Assembly (NCBI RefSeq): GCF_020991375.1
Contig: NZ_JAJLQZ010000003.1
Coordinates: forward strand, 186,001-250,000
Direction: 5' to 3'
DNA length: 64,000 nt
Source: Glycomyces amatae
Lineage (GTDB): Bacteria; Actinomycetota; Actinomycetes; Mycobacteriales; Micromonosporaceae
Of this stretch, positions 24,757 through 33,530 are shown piece after piece; within the stretch, counting starts at the first letter, position 1; each line of letters opens with the position of its first letter. The position numbers and the translations under genes were made by a program. The notes beneath the pieces are model-generated. The model saw only the letters and a program-made list of their open reading frames with translations, did no database searches and had not been told where the DNA came from.

Positions 24757-25698
24757 GGGGGACCCCTTTAAGGCGGGGAGCCGGACGGGCCCGGCCTGCG
24801 GCGGCACGGCGTCGGACAGCGGGCCGTCCCCCAGGAGCTCGAGGAGGTGCGCGGCGGGCGAGTCGGCCTGGCCCCAGGCGGTGGAGACGACCGAGACCGT
24901 CCACTGCGGCGTGTCCTCGTCGGCGAGCGGGAGGACGCGCAGCGCGGCGGCCTGCGGCTTCGCGGCGACGTGCCGGGGGACCACGGCGATGCCGAGGCCG
25001 CGGTCGACCAGGTCGAGGAGGGTGTGGACGTCGTTGACGGTGCAGCGGACGCGGCGCCGGGAGCCGCGCGCGGCGAACACCGACTCGTTGAGGGTGCGCA
25101 CGCCCCAGGCCGCGCCGAAGTCGACGAAGTCCTGGTCGTCGAGGGCGTCCCAGTGGACGGAGGAGCGCGCCGCGAGGGGGTGGTCGGGCGGCGTCACGAC
25201 CACCAGGGGCTCGCGGCCGAGCTCGCGGTGGGGCAGGGCGCTCAGGTGCCGGTCGGTGGCGACGAAGGCGACGTCGAGCTCGCCCGCGCGGAGCATCCCG
25301 AGCAGGTCGTGCGAGCCGCACTGGGTGAACATGGTCTCGACCCGCGGATGGCGGCGGTGGAAGCGGTCGAGCAGGGCGTTGACGTCGACCAGGCCGAGGC
25401 ACTGCTCCGCGCCGATCGAGAGGGAGCCGGAGACGGCGCGGCTGGCCTTGACGACGGCGTCGCGGGCGCCCGCGGCCTGCTCGAGCATCATGCGCGCGTA
25501 CGGCAGCAGCGCGAAGCCCGCCTCCGTGGGCTCGACCCGGCGGGTGGTGCGGGTGAACAGGGCGGTGCCCAGCTCGTCCTCGAGGCTGCGGATCGCCGCG
25601 GACAGGCCCGACTGGGAGATGCCGGTGAGCTCGGCGGCACGTGTGAAGTGCCTCTCATCGGCGAGCGCGACCAGGTACTCCATCTGCCGCAGGTCCAT
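24757..25698 (-). CDS. LysR-family transcriptional regulator lacking its expected stop codon
   Basis: Regulator of about 310 aa, divergent from two aldo/keto reductase genes. The N-terminal winged helix-turn-helix reads MDLRQMEYLVALADERHFT then AAELTGISQSGLSAAIRSLE (about residues 1-40). The effector-binding domain covers about residues 92-300. Homology-like sequence ends near 24760, but this frame has no stop there. It stays open to 23713, giving 661 aa antisense to the NAD-kinase-like gene. A TAA lies one frame off at about 24770, beside G/C runs. The 3' end given is where LysR character ends. A frameshift or sequencing error is likely; a true extended protein is less so. Confidence 0.7.
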
Positions 25699-25836
25699 GA
25701 ATCATTCCCTTGGGTTCTCAATATCAGAAACGCCAGTTGTTGGACTTCTAGATTAGCGATCCTTAGCATCAGCCAGGTCATCCGCCAGTCCGCGGGAGCG
25801 CGGCGCCGCGCCCCGCCCGGCCGCAAGGAGAGCACC

Positions 25837-26697
25837 ATGCAGCAGCGCACCATCGGGAACCGGCAGGTCTCGGCGATCGGGCTCGGCGGGATGCCGATGT
25901 CGATCGAGGGACGCCCTGACCAGGAGCGGTCGGTCGCGACGATCCACGCCGCGCTCGACGCGGGCGTGACGCTCATCGACACCGCCGACGCCTACCACCG
26001 CGACGCGAACGAGGTCGGCCACAACGAGACCCTGATCGCCAAGGCGCTCAAGGAGTACGGTTCGGGCGCCGAAGGGGTCCTGGTCGCGACCAAGGGCGGG
26101 CACCTGCGCCCCGGCGACGGCAGCTGGACGAAGAACGGCCGCCCCGAGTACCTCAAGGAGGCCGCGAAGGCCTCGGCGAGGCGGCTCGGCGTCGAGGCCA
26201 TCGGCCTCTACCAGTTCCACCGCCCCGACCCGGAGGTCCCCTACGCCGACTCGATCGGCGCGATCCGCGACCTCCTCGACGAGGGCGTCATCGAGCTGGC
26301 CGGCATCTCGAACGCGGACGTCGCGCAGATCGACGAAGCCAACGAGATCCTCGGCGGGCGGCTCGCGTCGGTGCAGAACCAGTTCTCGCCGCGGTTCCGC
26401 TCCAGCGAGGGCGAGCTCGAGCACTGCGCGAAGCTCGGCGTCGCGTTCCTGCCCTGGAGCCCCCTGGGCGGCATCAAGGGCGCGCCCGAGCTCGGCAGCC
26501 GCCACGCCGTGTTCAACGAGGTCGCGGAGGAGGCGGGCGTCAGCGTCTACCAGGTGACCCTGGCGTGGGAGCTCGCGCTCGCGCCCGTGGTGGTCCCGAT
26601 CCCGGGCGCGTCGCGGCCCGAGAGCATCCGCGACTCGGCCGGCGCCGCCGAGCTCCGGCTGACCGACGACCAGGTCGCCCGGCTGTCCGCGGCCTAG
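25837..26697 (+). CDS. Aldo/keto reductase
   Basis: NADPH-dependent oxidoreductase of 286 aa with a TIM-barrel fold. The catalytic tetrad is visible as Asp48 and Tyr53 in LIDTADAY, Lys in VATKGG and His in YQFHRPD. The C-terminal cofactor-binding stretch VVPIPGASRPESIRDSA fits the AKR superfamily. AAGGAG precedes the ATG. It follows a divergent LysR gene that probably regulates it and is 24 bp upstream of a second reductase, so the two likely form an operon. The substrate is unknown. Confidence 0.9.
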   Translation: MQQRTIGNRQVSAIGLGGMPMSIEGRPDQERSVATIHAALDAGVTLIDTADAYHRDANEVGHNETLIAKALKEYGSGAEGVLVATKGGHLRPGDGSWTKNGRPEYLKEAAKASARRLGVEAIGLYQFHRPDPEVPYADSIGAIRDLLDEGVIELAGISNADVAQIDEANEILGGRLASVQNQFSPRFRSSEGELEHCAKLGVAFLPWSPLGGIKGAPELGSRHAVFNEVAEEAGVSVYQVTLAWELALAPVVVPIPGASRPESIRDSAGAAELRLTDDQVARLSAA

Positions 26698-26721
26698 CAT
26701 CCACTGACGAGAGGAATTCCG

Positions 26722-27654
26722 ATGAAGCGGTTCACGCTGCCCGGCACGGAGATCGAGGCGCCGAACGTGGTGCTCGGGCTCATGCGCATCCCCGACAAGA
26801 CCGATGAGGAGGTGCGCACGCTCGTCAAGACCGCCACCGACGCGGGGATCGACTTCCTCGACCTCGCCGACGTGTACGGCCACGAGGTCCACGGCTGCGA
26901 GCGGCGCTTCGGGGAGGCCATGCGGCTCACCGCGGCCGAGCGCGAGCGCCTGGTGATCCAGACCAAGGCCGGGATCGTCCGCGACGGCCCGTACTTCGAC
27001 TTCTCCTACGAGCACCTCATCGCGTCCGTGAACGGCTCCCTCGAGGCGCTGAACACCGACTACATCGACATCCTCCTGCTGCACCGGCCCGACGCGCTGG
27101 TGGAGCCCGAGGAGGTCGCCCGCGCGTTCGACGAGCTCGCCGCGGCCGGGAAGGTCCGGGCGTTCGGCGTCTCGAACCACACGCCGCGCCAGATCGACCT
27201 GCTGCGCAAGCACGTGGCGCAGCCGCTCGTGGCGAACCAGCTCCAGCTGTCGATCACGCACTCGCCGCTCGTCGCGCAGGGCACCGCGGCGAACATGCAG
27301 GGCCTCGACCAGTCGATCAGCCGTGACGACGGGCTGCTGGACTACTGCCGGCTCAACGACATCACGGTGCAGGCGTGGTCGCCGTTCCAGGCGGGCTTCT
27401 TCGACGGGCCGTTCCTCGGCTCGGCGAAGTACCCGGAGCTGAACGCCTCGATCGACCGGCTCGCCGAGAAGTACGGCGTCCCGCCGATCGCCATCGCGGT
27501 CGCGTGGATCACCCGCCACCCGGCGAACATGCAGGTCGTCATCGGCACCACCACCCCCGAGCGGGTGGCGGGCTCGGCGCAGGGCTCGGACGTGCCGCTG
27601 ACGCGGGCCGAGTGGTACGAGCTGTTCCGAGGCGCCGGATACACCGTCCCTTAG
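26722..27654 (+). CDS. Aldo/keto reductase (YdhF-like)
   Basis: Second aldo/keto reductase, 310 aa. Visible elements are DFLDLADVYGHEVHGCER (Asp and Tyr of the tetrad), VIQTKAGI (Lys) and ILLLHRPDALVEPEEVARAF (His). IVRDGPYFDFSYEHLIASV and the QLSITHSPLVAQGTAANMQG loop are typical of the YdhF-type oxidoreductase subgroup. GAGAGGAATT lies before the ATG. It is co-directional with the preceding reductase and ends at a strong terminator hairpin, so the pair is a two-gene unit. Confidence 0.88.
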   Translation: MKRFTLPGTEIEAPNVVLGLMRIPDKTDEEVRTLVKTATDAGIDFLDLADVYGHEVHGCERRFGEAMRLTAAERERLVIQTKAGIVRDGPYFDFSYEHLIASVNGSLEALNTDYIDILLLHRPDALVEPEEVARAFDELAAAGKVRAFGVSNHTPRQIDLLRKHVAQPLVANQLQLSITHSPLVAQGTAANMQGLDQSISRDDGLLDYCRLNDITVQAWSPFQAGFFDGPFLGSAKYPELNASIDRLAEKYGVPPIAIAVAWITRHPANMQVVIGTTTPERVAGSAQGSDVPLTRAEWYELFRGAGYTVP

Positions 27655-27683
27655 GGACTACGGCTTCGATTCCGCAGAGGGGG

Positions 27684-27719
27684 CGGCGGCGCCCCGGACC
27701 CCGGTCCGGGACGCCGCCG
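27684..27719 (+). terminator. Long hairpin terminator after the aldo/keto reductases
   Basis: CGGCGGCG then CCCGGACC pairs with GGTCCGGG then CGCCGCCG across a 2-nt loop, with one mismatch in the middle, followed by TTGTTC. It lies 30 bp after the second reductase stop and separates this unit from the ABC operon. Confidence 0.75.
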
Positions 27720-27842
27720 TTGTTCGCCGCGCGTCCCTTGCGCCGGAAGCCCTTCGGGGCGCCGCTGTCGACCGATCGGCTGACACCCGGGTTCGACCGC
27801 GCGGTCGTCGCGGCCGCGCCCGGCGCGGACCAGGCTTGAGGC

Positions 27843-28676
27843 ATGAACGATGCAGCCATCCGCGTGCGCGGCCTGCGCAAGACCTACGGCGGCACCGCCG
27901 CGGTCGCGGGCCTCGACCTCGACGTCCGGCGCGGCGAGACCCTCGCCGTCCTCGGCCCCAACGGCGCCGGCAAGTCCACCACCGTGCAGATCCTCTCCGC
28001 CCAGCTCCCCCGGGACGGCGGCGACGTCGCCGTCCTCGGCACCGACCCCGCCAAGGCCGACCGGCGCTTCCGCGCCCGCCTCGGCATCGTCTCCCAGACG
28101 GCCAACGACCTCCTCGAGCTCACCGTCGGCGAGGTCGTCCGGCACTTCGCCCGCTACTACCCGGACCCCCGCGACCCCGGCCGGGTCATCGCCGAGGTCG
28201 GGCTCACCCGGCAGTCGAGGCAGAAGGTCCGCGAGCTCTCCGGCGGGCAGCGCCGCCGCGTCGACGTCGCCCTCGGCGTCGTGGGCAACCCCGAGCTGCT
28301 GTTCCTCGACGAGCCCACCACCGGCTTCGACCCCGAGGCGCGGCGGCAGTTCTGGGACCTCGTGCGCTCGCTCGCCGCCGACGGCACCACCATCCTGCTC
28401 ACCACCCACTACCTCGACGAGGCCGCGGCCCTGGCCGACCGCATCGCCGTCATCGCGGACGGGCGCATCCGCGCCTCCGGCACCGTCGCCGACCTCGTGG
28501 ACGACCGCGAGGTCACCGTCGCCTGGCGCGACGGCGAGAAGACCACCGACGCGCCGACGGCCCTCATCGCCGAGCTGGGCGCGGCCTACGCCGGGGAGGT
28601 CCCCGGGCTCACCGTCACCCGCCCCTCCCTCGAGGACGCCTACCTTCGCCTCACCGGAGAGGAGGCGGCGGCATGA
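27843..28676 (+). CDS. ABC-2 exporter ATP-binding subunit (DrrA-like)
   Basis: ATPase subunit of a drug- or lipid-type ABC-2 exporter, 277 aa. Walker A is LGPNGAGKSTTVQ (about residues 38-50), the signature is LSGGQRRRVDVAL (131-143) and Walker B with catalytic Glu is ELLFLDEPTTGFDPEA. The H-loop is LLTTHYLDEA. The stop overlaps the permease start by 4 bp (ATGA). The same transcript continues into a histidine kinase and response regulator, so transport is probably controlled by or sensed through that two-component pair. Confidence 0.93.
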   Translation: MNDAAIRVRGLRKTYGGTAAVAGLDLDVRRGETLAVLGPNGAGKSTTVQILSAQLPRDGGDVAVLGTDPAKADRRFRARLGIVSQTANDLLELTVGEVVRHFARYYPDPRDPGRVIAEVGLTRQSRQKVRELSGGQRRRVDVALGVVGNPELLFLDEPTTGFDPEARRQFWDLVRSLAADGTTILLTTHYLDEAAALADRIAVIADGRIRASGTVADLVDDREVTVAWRDGEKTTDAPTALIAELGAAYAGEVPGLTVTRPSLEDAYLRLTGEEAAA

Positions 28677-29473
28677 GCATGCCGAGCACCTTGGCGATCG
28701 GCGCCGCCCGCGGCGCGATCGAGCTCAAGCAGTTCTTCCGCGAACGCGGCTCGGTGGTCTTCACCTTCATCTTCCCCGCCCTCCTGCTGGTCCTGCTCGG
28801 CTCGGTCTTCGACGCCGACGCCGTCGGGGGTGTCGGCGGCGGCCAGGTCCTCACCGCGAGCTTCGCCGCCGCCGGGATCGTCTCCACGTCCTTCGTCAAC
28901 CTGGGCACCGCCCTCGCCGTGGAGCGCGACGACGGCACCCTGAGGCGGCTGCGGTCCCTGCCGATGCCGCCGGTGGCGTTCTTCCTCGGGAAGATCGTGC
29001 TCGTCATCGTCGCGAGCATCGCCGAAGTGGCGCTGCTGCTGGCCATCGGCGTGCTGATGTTCGACGTCTCGCTGCCGGGCGACCCGGCCGCCTGGCTGAC
29101 GATGGCGTGGCTGTTCGCCCTCGGCGTCACCTCCTGCTCGCTGATCGGGATCGCCGCCTCCAGCCTGGCCCGCAGCGCCCGCAGCGCCGGGGCGATGACG
29201 ACGCTGCCGTACACCGTGCTGCTGTTCATCTCTGGCGTCTACGTCCCGCTCCAGTCCGTCCCGGGCTGGATGGCCGACATCGGCGCGTTCTTCCCCGTCA
29301 AATGGCTCGCGCAGGGCTTCCGCGCCGCGCTCCTGCCCGACCACATGGCCGCCCACGAGCCGGCCGGCCAGTGGGAGCTGGGGAAGGTCGCGGTTGTCCT
29401 GGCCCTGTGGTGTGCGGGAGGATTGGTGCTGTGCCTGACGACCTTCCGCTGGCGGAGCGCCCTCACCCGGTGA
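28673..29473 (+). CDS. ABC-2 exporter permease
   Basis: Integral membrane permease, 266 aa, with six predicted helices. The opening ELKQFFRERGSVVFTFIFPA and the ALAVERDDGTLRRLRSLPMP segment are typical of ABC-2 permeases. So is the conserved turn FISGVYVPLQSVPGWM before the last helix. The ATG overlaps the ATPase stop and its own TGA overlaps the kinase GTG, so all four genes are likely translated in tandem. The substrate is unknown; antibiotic or peptide export is common in this arrangement. Confidence 0.92.
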   Translation: MSMPSTLAIGAARGAIELKQFFRERGSVVFTFIFPALLLVLLGSVFDADAVGGVGGGQVLTASFAAAGIVSTSFVNLGTALAVERDDGTLRRLRSLPMPPVAFFLGKIVLVIVASIAEVALLLAIGVLMFDVSLPGDPAAWLTMAWLFALGVTSCSLIGIAASSLARSARSAGAMTTLPYTVLLFISGVYVPLQSVPGWMADIGAFFPVKWLAQGFRAALLPDHMAAHEPAGQWELGKVAVVLALWCAGGLVLCLTTFRWRSALTR

Positions 29474-30624
29474 GGACGCACGCGTGGAGCCGCGGCTTCC
29501 GCTACTGGGAGTGGTTCTTCGCGGTGTCCACCGCGGCCGTCGCGCTGCGGATCTGGAGCGGTGCCGACCCGGTCAGCACCGACCTCGCCGCCTCGGCGTG
29601 GATCGCCGCCCTGGTGCTGTGGTACCTGGTGCTGGGGCGGCGCCTGGTCACCACCGACTACACCGTGGCCGACCTCGACGCGCGGCTCGCGCGCCTCTAC
29701 CGCCTCGGCGTGGTGGCGCTGTTCGTCCCCCTGGCGCTGACCGACGGGGACGCCCTGCTGCTGCTGTTCCCGGTCATCACCCACCTGTTCTGGCTCGTCC
29801 CGCTGCGCCCGACCATCGCCGTGGTGGTGGTGCTGAACTTCGTGCCCGTGCTGGCGGACGCGTTCAGGGGCGAACCGCTCGGCGACGTGCTGTGGACGGT
29901 GCCGGTGTGCGCCGTCACCGCCTTCGCCTCGATCGCCCTCGGCGTGTTCATCCACCGCGTCATCGACCAGAGCGTCGACCGCTACGAGCTGATCGAGGAG
30001 CTGGAGGACAGCCGCGCCGAGGTGGAGCGCCTGTCCCACGAGGCCGGGGTCGGGGCCGAGCGGCGGCGCCTGGGCGCCGAGCTGCACGACACCGTCACCC
30101 AGGGGCTGAGCAGCATCATCATGCTGTCGCAGGCGGCGCGCGCGGCCGCCGACGAGTCGCGGCGCGAGGAGCACCTGCTCCTGATCGAGCAGACCGCCCG
30201 CGCGAACCTGGCCGAGGCCCGGGCGATGGTGGAGGCGCTGGCGGACGGGGACGCCGGAGCGGTCGAGGCCGAGGCGGCGCTGGCAGAGCTGTCCGAGGCG
30301 GCGGGCGCGGCGTTCGACGTGGAGGGCGAGCCTCGGGGGTTGGCGCCGGCGACGGCGGTGGCGCTGGTGCGCGCGGTGCAGGAGGCGCTGCGCAACGCCG
30401 GGAAGCACGCCGCGGGCGCGGCGGTCCGGGTGCGGCTGGCCTACCGGGAGTCCACGGTGGCGGTGTCGGTCGCCGACGACGGCCCCGGTTTCGACCCGGA
30501 GGCGCCGTCCTCCGGTTTCGGGCTGCGCGGCACCAGGAATCGGCTGACCGGCCTCGGCGGAAGGTTCGAAGTGGACTCGGTTCCCGGAGGGGGCTCGACG
30601 GTGCGGCTGGAGGTGCCCGCGTGA
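29470..30624 (+). CDS. NarL-type sensor histidine kinase
   Basis: Membrane sensor kinase, 384 aa. Five or six hydrophobic segments occupy residues 1-165 with little extracellular sequence, resembling intramembrane-sensing kinases. A short coiled coil (ELIEELEDSRAEVERLSHEA) leads to the HisKA_3 phosphoacceptor box RRRLGAELHDTVTQGLSSII. The HATPase domain shows VQEALRNAGKHA (N box), VADDGPGFD (G1) and GFGLRGTRNRL (G2). The GTG start overlaps the permease stop by 4 bp, and the stop overlaps the response regulator start. It probably senses the exported compound or envelope state through the adjacent permease. Confidence 0.93.
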   Translation: MRTHAWSRGFRYWEWFFAVSTAAVALRIWSGADPVSTDLAASAWIAALVLWYLVLGRRLVTTDYTVADLDARLARLYRLGVVALFVPLALTDGDALLLLFPVITHLFWLVPLRPTIAVVVVLNFVPVLADAFRGEPLGDVLWTVPVCAVTAFASIALGVFIHRVIDQSVDRYELIEELEDSRAEVERLSHEAGVGAERRRLGAELHDTVTQGLSSIIMLSQAARAAADESRREEHLLLIEQTARANLAEARAMVEALADGDAGAVEAEAALAELSEAAGAAFDVEGEPRGLAPATAVALVRAVQEALRNAGKHAAGAAVRVRLAYRESTVAVSVADDGPGFDPEAPSSGFGLRGTRNRLTGLGGRFEVDSVPGGGSTVRLEVPA

Positions 30625-31235
30625 TCAGGGTGATGCTGGTGGACGACCACCCGGTGGTGCGCTCGGGCCTGCGGGGGATGCTCGCGGGCGAGCCGGACAT
30701 CGAGGTGGTCGGCGAGGCCGGGTCCGGCGACGAGGCGCGGGCCGCGGCGCCCGCGATGGCGCCCGACGTGGTCCTGATGGACCTGCGGATGCCCGGCGGG
30801 GACGGCGTCACCGCCACCAGGCACCTGGCGCGCCTGGCGAACGTGGTGGTGCTGACCACCTACGAGACCGACGCCGACATCGTCCGCGCCGTGGCGGCCG
30901 GGGCGGTCGGCTACCTGCTCAAGGACACGCCGATCGCCGAGCTGGTGCGGGCGGTGCGGGCCGCGGCGCGCGGCGAGACGGTCCTGGCCCCGTCGGTGGC
31001 GGCCCGCCTGGTCGGGACCGTGCGGTTCCCCCGCGGCAACGGCCTGTCCGAGCGGGAGCTCGAGGTGCTGCGGCTGGTGGCGGACGGGGCGTCGAACGCC
31101 GAGATCGGCAGGCGGCTGCACATCAGCGAGGCGACGGTCAAGACGCACCTGCTGCGCAGCTACCAGAAGCTGGGGGTCGGCGACCGCACGGCGGCGGTGA
31201 CCTCCGCGGTCAGGCGCGGGCTGCTGGAACTGTAG
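30621..31235 (+). CDS. NarL/LuxR-family response regulator
   Basis: DNA-binding response regulator, 204 aa. The receiver domain has the acidic pair VDDHPVVRSGL, the phosphoacceptor Asp in VVLMDLRMPGGDG and the conserved Lys in YLLKDTP. The C-terminal LuxR-type helix-turn-helix reads LSERELEVLRLVADGASNAE then IGRRLHISEATVKTHL. It is the cognate partner of the overlapping kinase (GTGA junction) and closes the four-gene ABC-sensor operon, which ends at a perfect hairpin. Confidence 0.95.
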   Translation: MIRVMLVDDHPVVRSGLRGMLAGEPDIEVVGEAGSGDEARAAAPAMAPDVVLMDLRMPGGDGVTATRHLARLANVVVLTTYETDADIVRAVAAGAVGYLLKDTPIAELVRAVRAAARGETVLAPSVAARLVGTVRFPRGNGLSERELEVLRLVADGASNAEIGRRLHISEATVKTHLLRSYQKLGVGDRTAAVTSAVRRGLLEL

Positions 31236-31262
31236 CCGCCGGGGCCGCATCGGCCCCGGCGG
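31236..31262. terminator. Perfect hairpin, bidirectional terminator
   Basis: CCGCCGGGGCCG (31236-31247) and CGGCCCCGGCGG (31251-31262) form a perfect 12-bp stem with a 3-nt CAT loop. It starts directly after the response regulator stop and ends 6 bp before the end of the convergent PRC-barrel gene, so it can serve both. Confidence 0.75.
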
Positions 31263-31268
31263 GCGCCG

Positions 31269-31685
31269 TCAGCGGAAGGGGTAGCCCGGGTACATGTACC
31301 CGGCGCCCCAGTGCGGCATGAGGCCGTAGTGCGTGTAGACCTCCTCGTACGGGCGCTCGGGCGCGGGCGCCAGCTCGGGGTCGTAGCCGGGCCCCGAGGC
31401 CAGGTGCTCGCGGTCGGTGCTGAGGTACACGTGCTCCTCGTCGACGCGGGCGACCGCGTCCACGGGGACGAGCACCTGCCGCTTGCCCAGGCCCAGGAAG
31501 CCGCCGGAGCCCACTTCGAGGAAGCGGACCTTGCGCTCGGACTCGTCGATGAGGAGTCCGTCCACGGTGCCGGCCTCCTCGCCGCCGCGGTCGACGACCT
31601 TGCGGCCCCGGACGTCGTCGGCTTCGCTGGCGACCGTCAGATCGGTGTCGCCCAGGCGGGTCAGCGTTCGCATCGGATCGGCCAT
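31269..31685 (-). CDS. PRC-barrel domain protein
   Basis: Small cytoplasmic protein of 138 aa. The beta-rich core (TVASEADDVRGRKVVDRGGE then TVDGLLIDESERKVRFLEV) and LGLGKRQVLVPVDAVARVDE match the PRC-barrel fold. The Tyr/Pro-rich tail (EEVYTHYGLMPHWGAGYMYP) is common in actinobacterial stress-related PRC proteins. ATG 31685 has GAGGA upstream; the open frame extends further but lacks coding character. It is divergent from the Hsp70-PASTA gene. Function is not established. Confidence 0.82.
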   Translation of the reverse strand: MADPMRTLTRLGDTDLTVASEADDVRGRKVVDRGGEEAGTVDGLLIDESERKVRFLEVGSGGFLGLGKRQVLVPVDAVARVDEEHVYLSTDREHLASGPGYDPELAPAPERPYEEVYTHYGLMPHWGAGYMYPGYPFR

Positions 31686-31901
31686 GGTGTCCTCACTCCT
31701 CCATTGCGCTGTCCTTCGATGCCGCGTGAATACCCGGCGCGTCGACGGCGAAAACACCCGCGGAAGCGGCGCCGGCCTCGGGCGGCCCATGGTTCCAGGG
31801 CCGCCGCGGCCGCAGAGGTACCGATGAGTAACACATCGGTCGATGGAGCAGAAGTCGCACTGCGGGCGCGAGACCTATTGAATCCCATTGTTTCCAGGCA
31901 A

Positions 31902-31907
31902 TAGACT
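31902..31907 (+). promoter_or_regulatory. Leaderless -10 box for the Hsp70-like gene
   Basis: TAGACT is 7 nt before ATG 31915, with no Shine-Dalgarno sequence. A TTG at 31888 would start upstream of this box and is less likely. Confidence 0.5.
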
Positions 31908-31914
31908 CGCGGTC

Positions 31915-33432
31915 ATGCTTCCCTCCCCTCGATCGGTCGCCGTCGGAGTCGACCTCGGGTCGGCGACCACGACCGTGTCCACCCGCCGTGAAGGCGAACC
32001 GCCGCAGACCCGGGACGTGCGCCAGAGCGCGACCCCCGTCGCGGGCGAATCCGAGACGACCCGCACCGCCGCACCGGAAGACGCGGACGAGTCGGTGGTC
32101 GTGGGGCTCGCCGTACCCGCCACCTGGAACCCGACCCGGCGCCGGGCCCACGCCGAAGCGGCCGCGAACGCCGGGTTCGACGCGGCGTTCGTGGTCCCCG
32201 AGCCCGAAGCGGCCGCGCGGCAGTTCGCCGAGGCCGAGGGGCGGCCGCTCGCGCCGGGGGCGTCGCTCGTCGTCTGCAACGTCGGCGCGGCCTCGTGCCA
32301 TGTGGCCGTCGTCCGCCGCGACGGCGACCGGTACGAGGTCGAGGCCGCGAAGAGCACCGACGACATCGGCGGCCGGGCGTTCGACCAGCTGCTGCTCGAC
32401 CACCTCGCCGGGCGGCCGCACCCCGCCGACGACGAGTACTGGGCGCGGCTGCGCAACCCGGGCGAGACCGCGCTGCGCACCGGCGCGCTCGAGGAGGTGC
32501 GGCGCGCCCGCGAGCACCTGTCCGAGCACCCGTCCGCGACCGTGGTCCCGCCGGGGTTGGACCGGGAGCTGCGGCTGACCCGCGAGGACGCGGAGCGGTG
32601 CCTGACCCCGGCGGTCCTGATGGCCGTGAGCCTCATCGAGGACGTCATGCGGGAGGCCGAGGTCGAGGTCGACCGGATCGCGGCCCTGCTGCTGGTGGGC
32701 GGGGCGAGCCGGACGCCGCTCGTCGCCTCCGTCCTCGGCCACCACCTCGGCGTCGAGCCGGTGCGGCCCGAGCTGCCCGACCTGGTGATCGCCGAGGGGA
32801 CGGCGCTCGCGGGGCTCGCGCGGCTGCGCGGCGCCCCGGCGGCGGCGCCGGCCGCCGCTCCGCGGTTCACGCGGTTGCGGACGAGCCCCGACGTGCTGGT
32901 GACGATGACGGCCGTCATCGTCATGGTCCTCGCCTTCGCCGGCGTGGGCCTGGTCAACCGCGACGACTCGGACGTGCAGGGGCTCGACGCCGACAGCATG
33001 GCGCCGTCCGCGCCGGGCACGGCGGGCGGGGCGGCCTCCGATGAGGCGGCTTCCGAAGGCGCCGAGGAGGAGTCGACCGAAGAGGCGGCGTCGTCCGAGA
33101 CGCCGGGCGGTGAGGAGGAGGCGGGCGGGCAGTCGCCTTCGGCGGACTCGGCGACCACGGTCTCCGCGACCGGCCCGGCCTCGGCGTCGCCGGTGGCCGA
33201 GGTCGAGGGCACGGTGCCGGACGTGGTGGGCGAATCGGTCGCCGACGCCGAGCGCCTCCTGGCCGACGCGGGGTTCACGAACGTGGTGCCCGAGGGCGAG
33301 TACCGGAGCAACGACGGGCCCAAGTACCGCAACTGCGAGGTCACCGCGCAGAGCCCGGGCGGCGGGGAGCAGTACGCGCACGACGACCCGGTCACGGTGG
33401 GGTACGTCTACCGCGGCAACGACTCCTGCTGA
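31915..33432 (+). CDS. Hsp70-like ATPase with transmembrane helix and PASTA domain
   Basis: Unusual chaperone-like protein, 505 aa. The N-terminal 310 residues form an actin/Hsp70-type ATPase: VAVGVDLGSATTTVS (phosphate 1), VVGLAVPATWNPTRRR, STDDIGGRAFDQLLLDHL and LLVGGASRTPLVASVL. The substrate-binding domain is absent. A hydrophobic helix (TMTAVIVMVLAFAGVGLV, about residues 331-349) follows, then a low-complexity Ser/Glu-rich linker. A PASTA domain (GTVPDVVGESVADAERLLAD) is at the C-terminus. PASTA domains bind muropeptides or beta-lactams outside the cell, so the protein may connect cell-wall state to a cytoplasmic ATPase. This role is inference. Confidence 0.85.
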   Translation: MLPSPRSVAVGVDLGSATTTVSTRREGEPPQTRDVRQSATPVAGESETTRTAAPEDADESVVVGLAVPATWNPTRRRAHAEAAANAGFDAAFVVPEPEAAARQFAEAEGRPLAPGASLVVCNVGAASCHVAVVRRDGDRYEVEAAKSTDDIGGRAFDQLLLDHLAGRPHPADDEYWARLRNPGETALRTGALEEVRRAREHLSEHPSATVVPPGLDRELRLTREDAERCLTPAVLMAVSLIEDVMREAEVEVDRIAALLLVGGASRTPLVASVLGHHLGVEPVRPELPDLVIAEGTALAGLARLRGAPAAAPAAAPRFTRLRTSPDVLVTMTAVIVMVLAFAGVGLVNRDDSDVQGLDADSMAPSAPGTAGGAASDEAASEGAEEESTEEAASSETPGGEEEAGGQSPSADSATTVSATGPASASPVAEVEGTVPDVVGESVADAERLLADAGFTNVVPEGEYRSNDGPKYRNCEVTAQSPGGGEQYAHDDPVTVGYVYRGNDSC

Positions 33433-33530
33433 GCGCCTGCGGGTTCGCCGTCCCCCGGGCGCGGCGGTGCCGGACGGGGCGTGTCAGTACCGGTGCGGCA
33501 GGAAGCGGGGGCGCGGGCCCTCGCGGGCGG

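Noticed and set aside
29470-30624. Frame starting at 27850 that would fuse an Arg/Pro-rich protein to the histidine kinase
   Set aside because: The upstream part is an off-frame reading of the ABC genes; the kinase starts at the GTG overlapping the permease stop.
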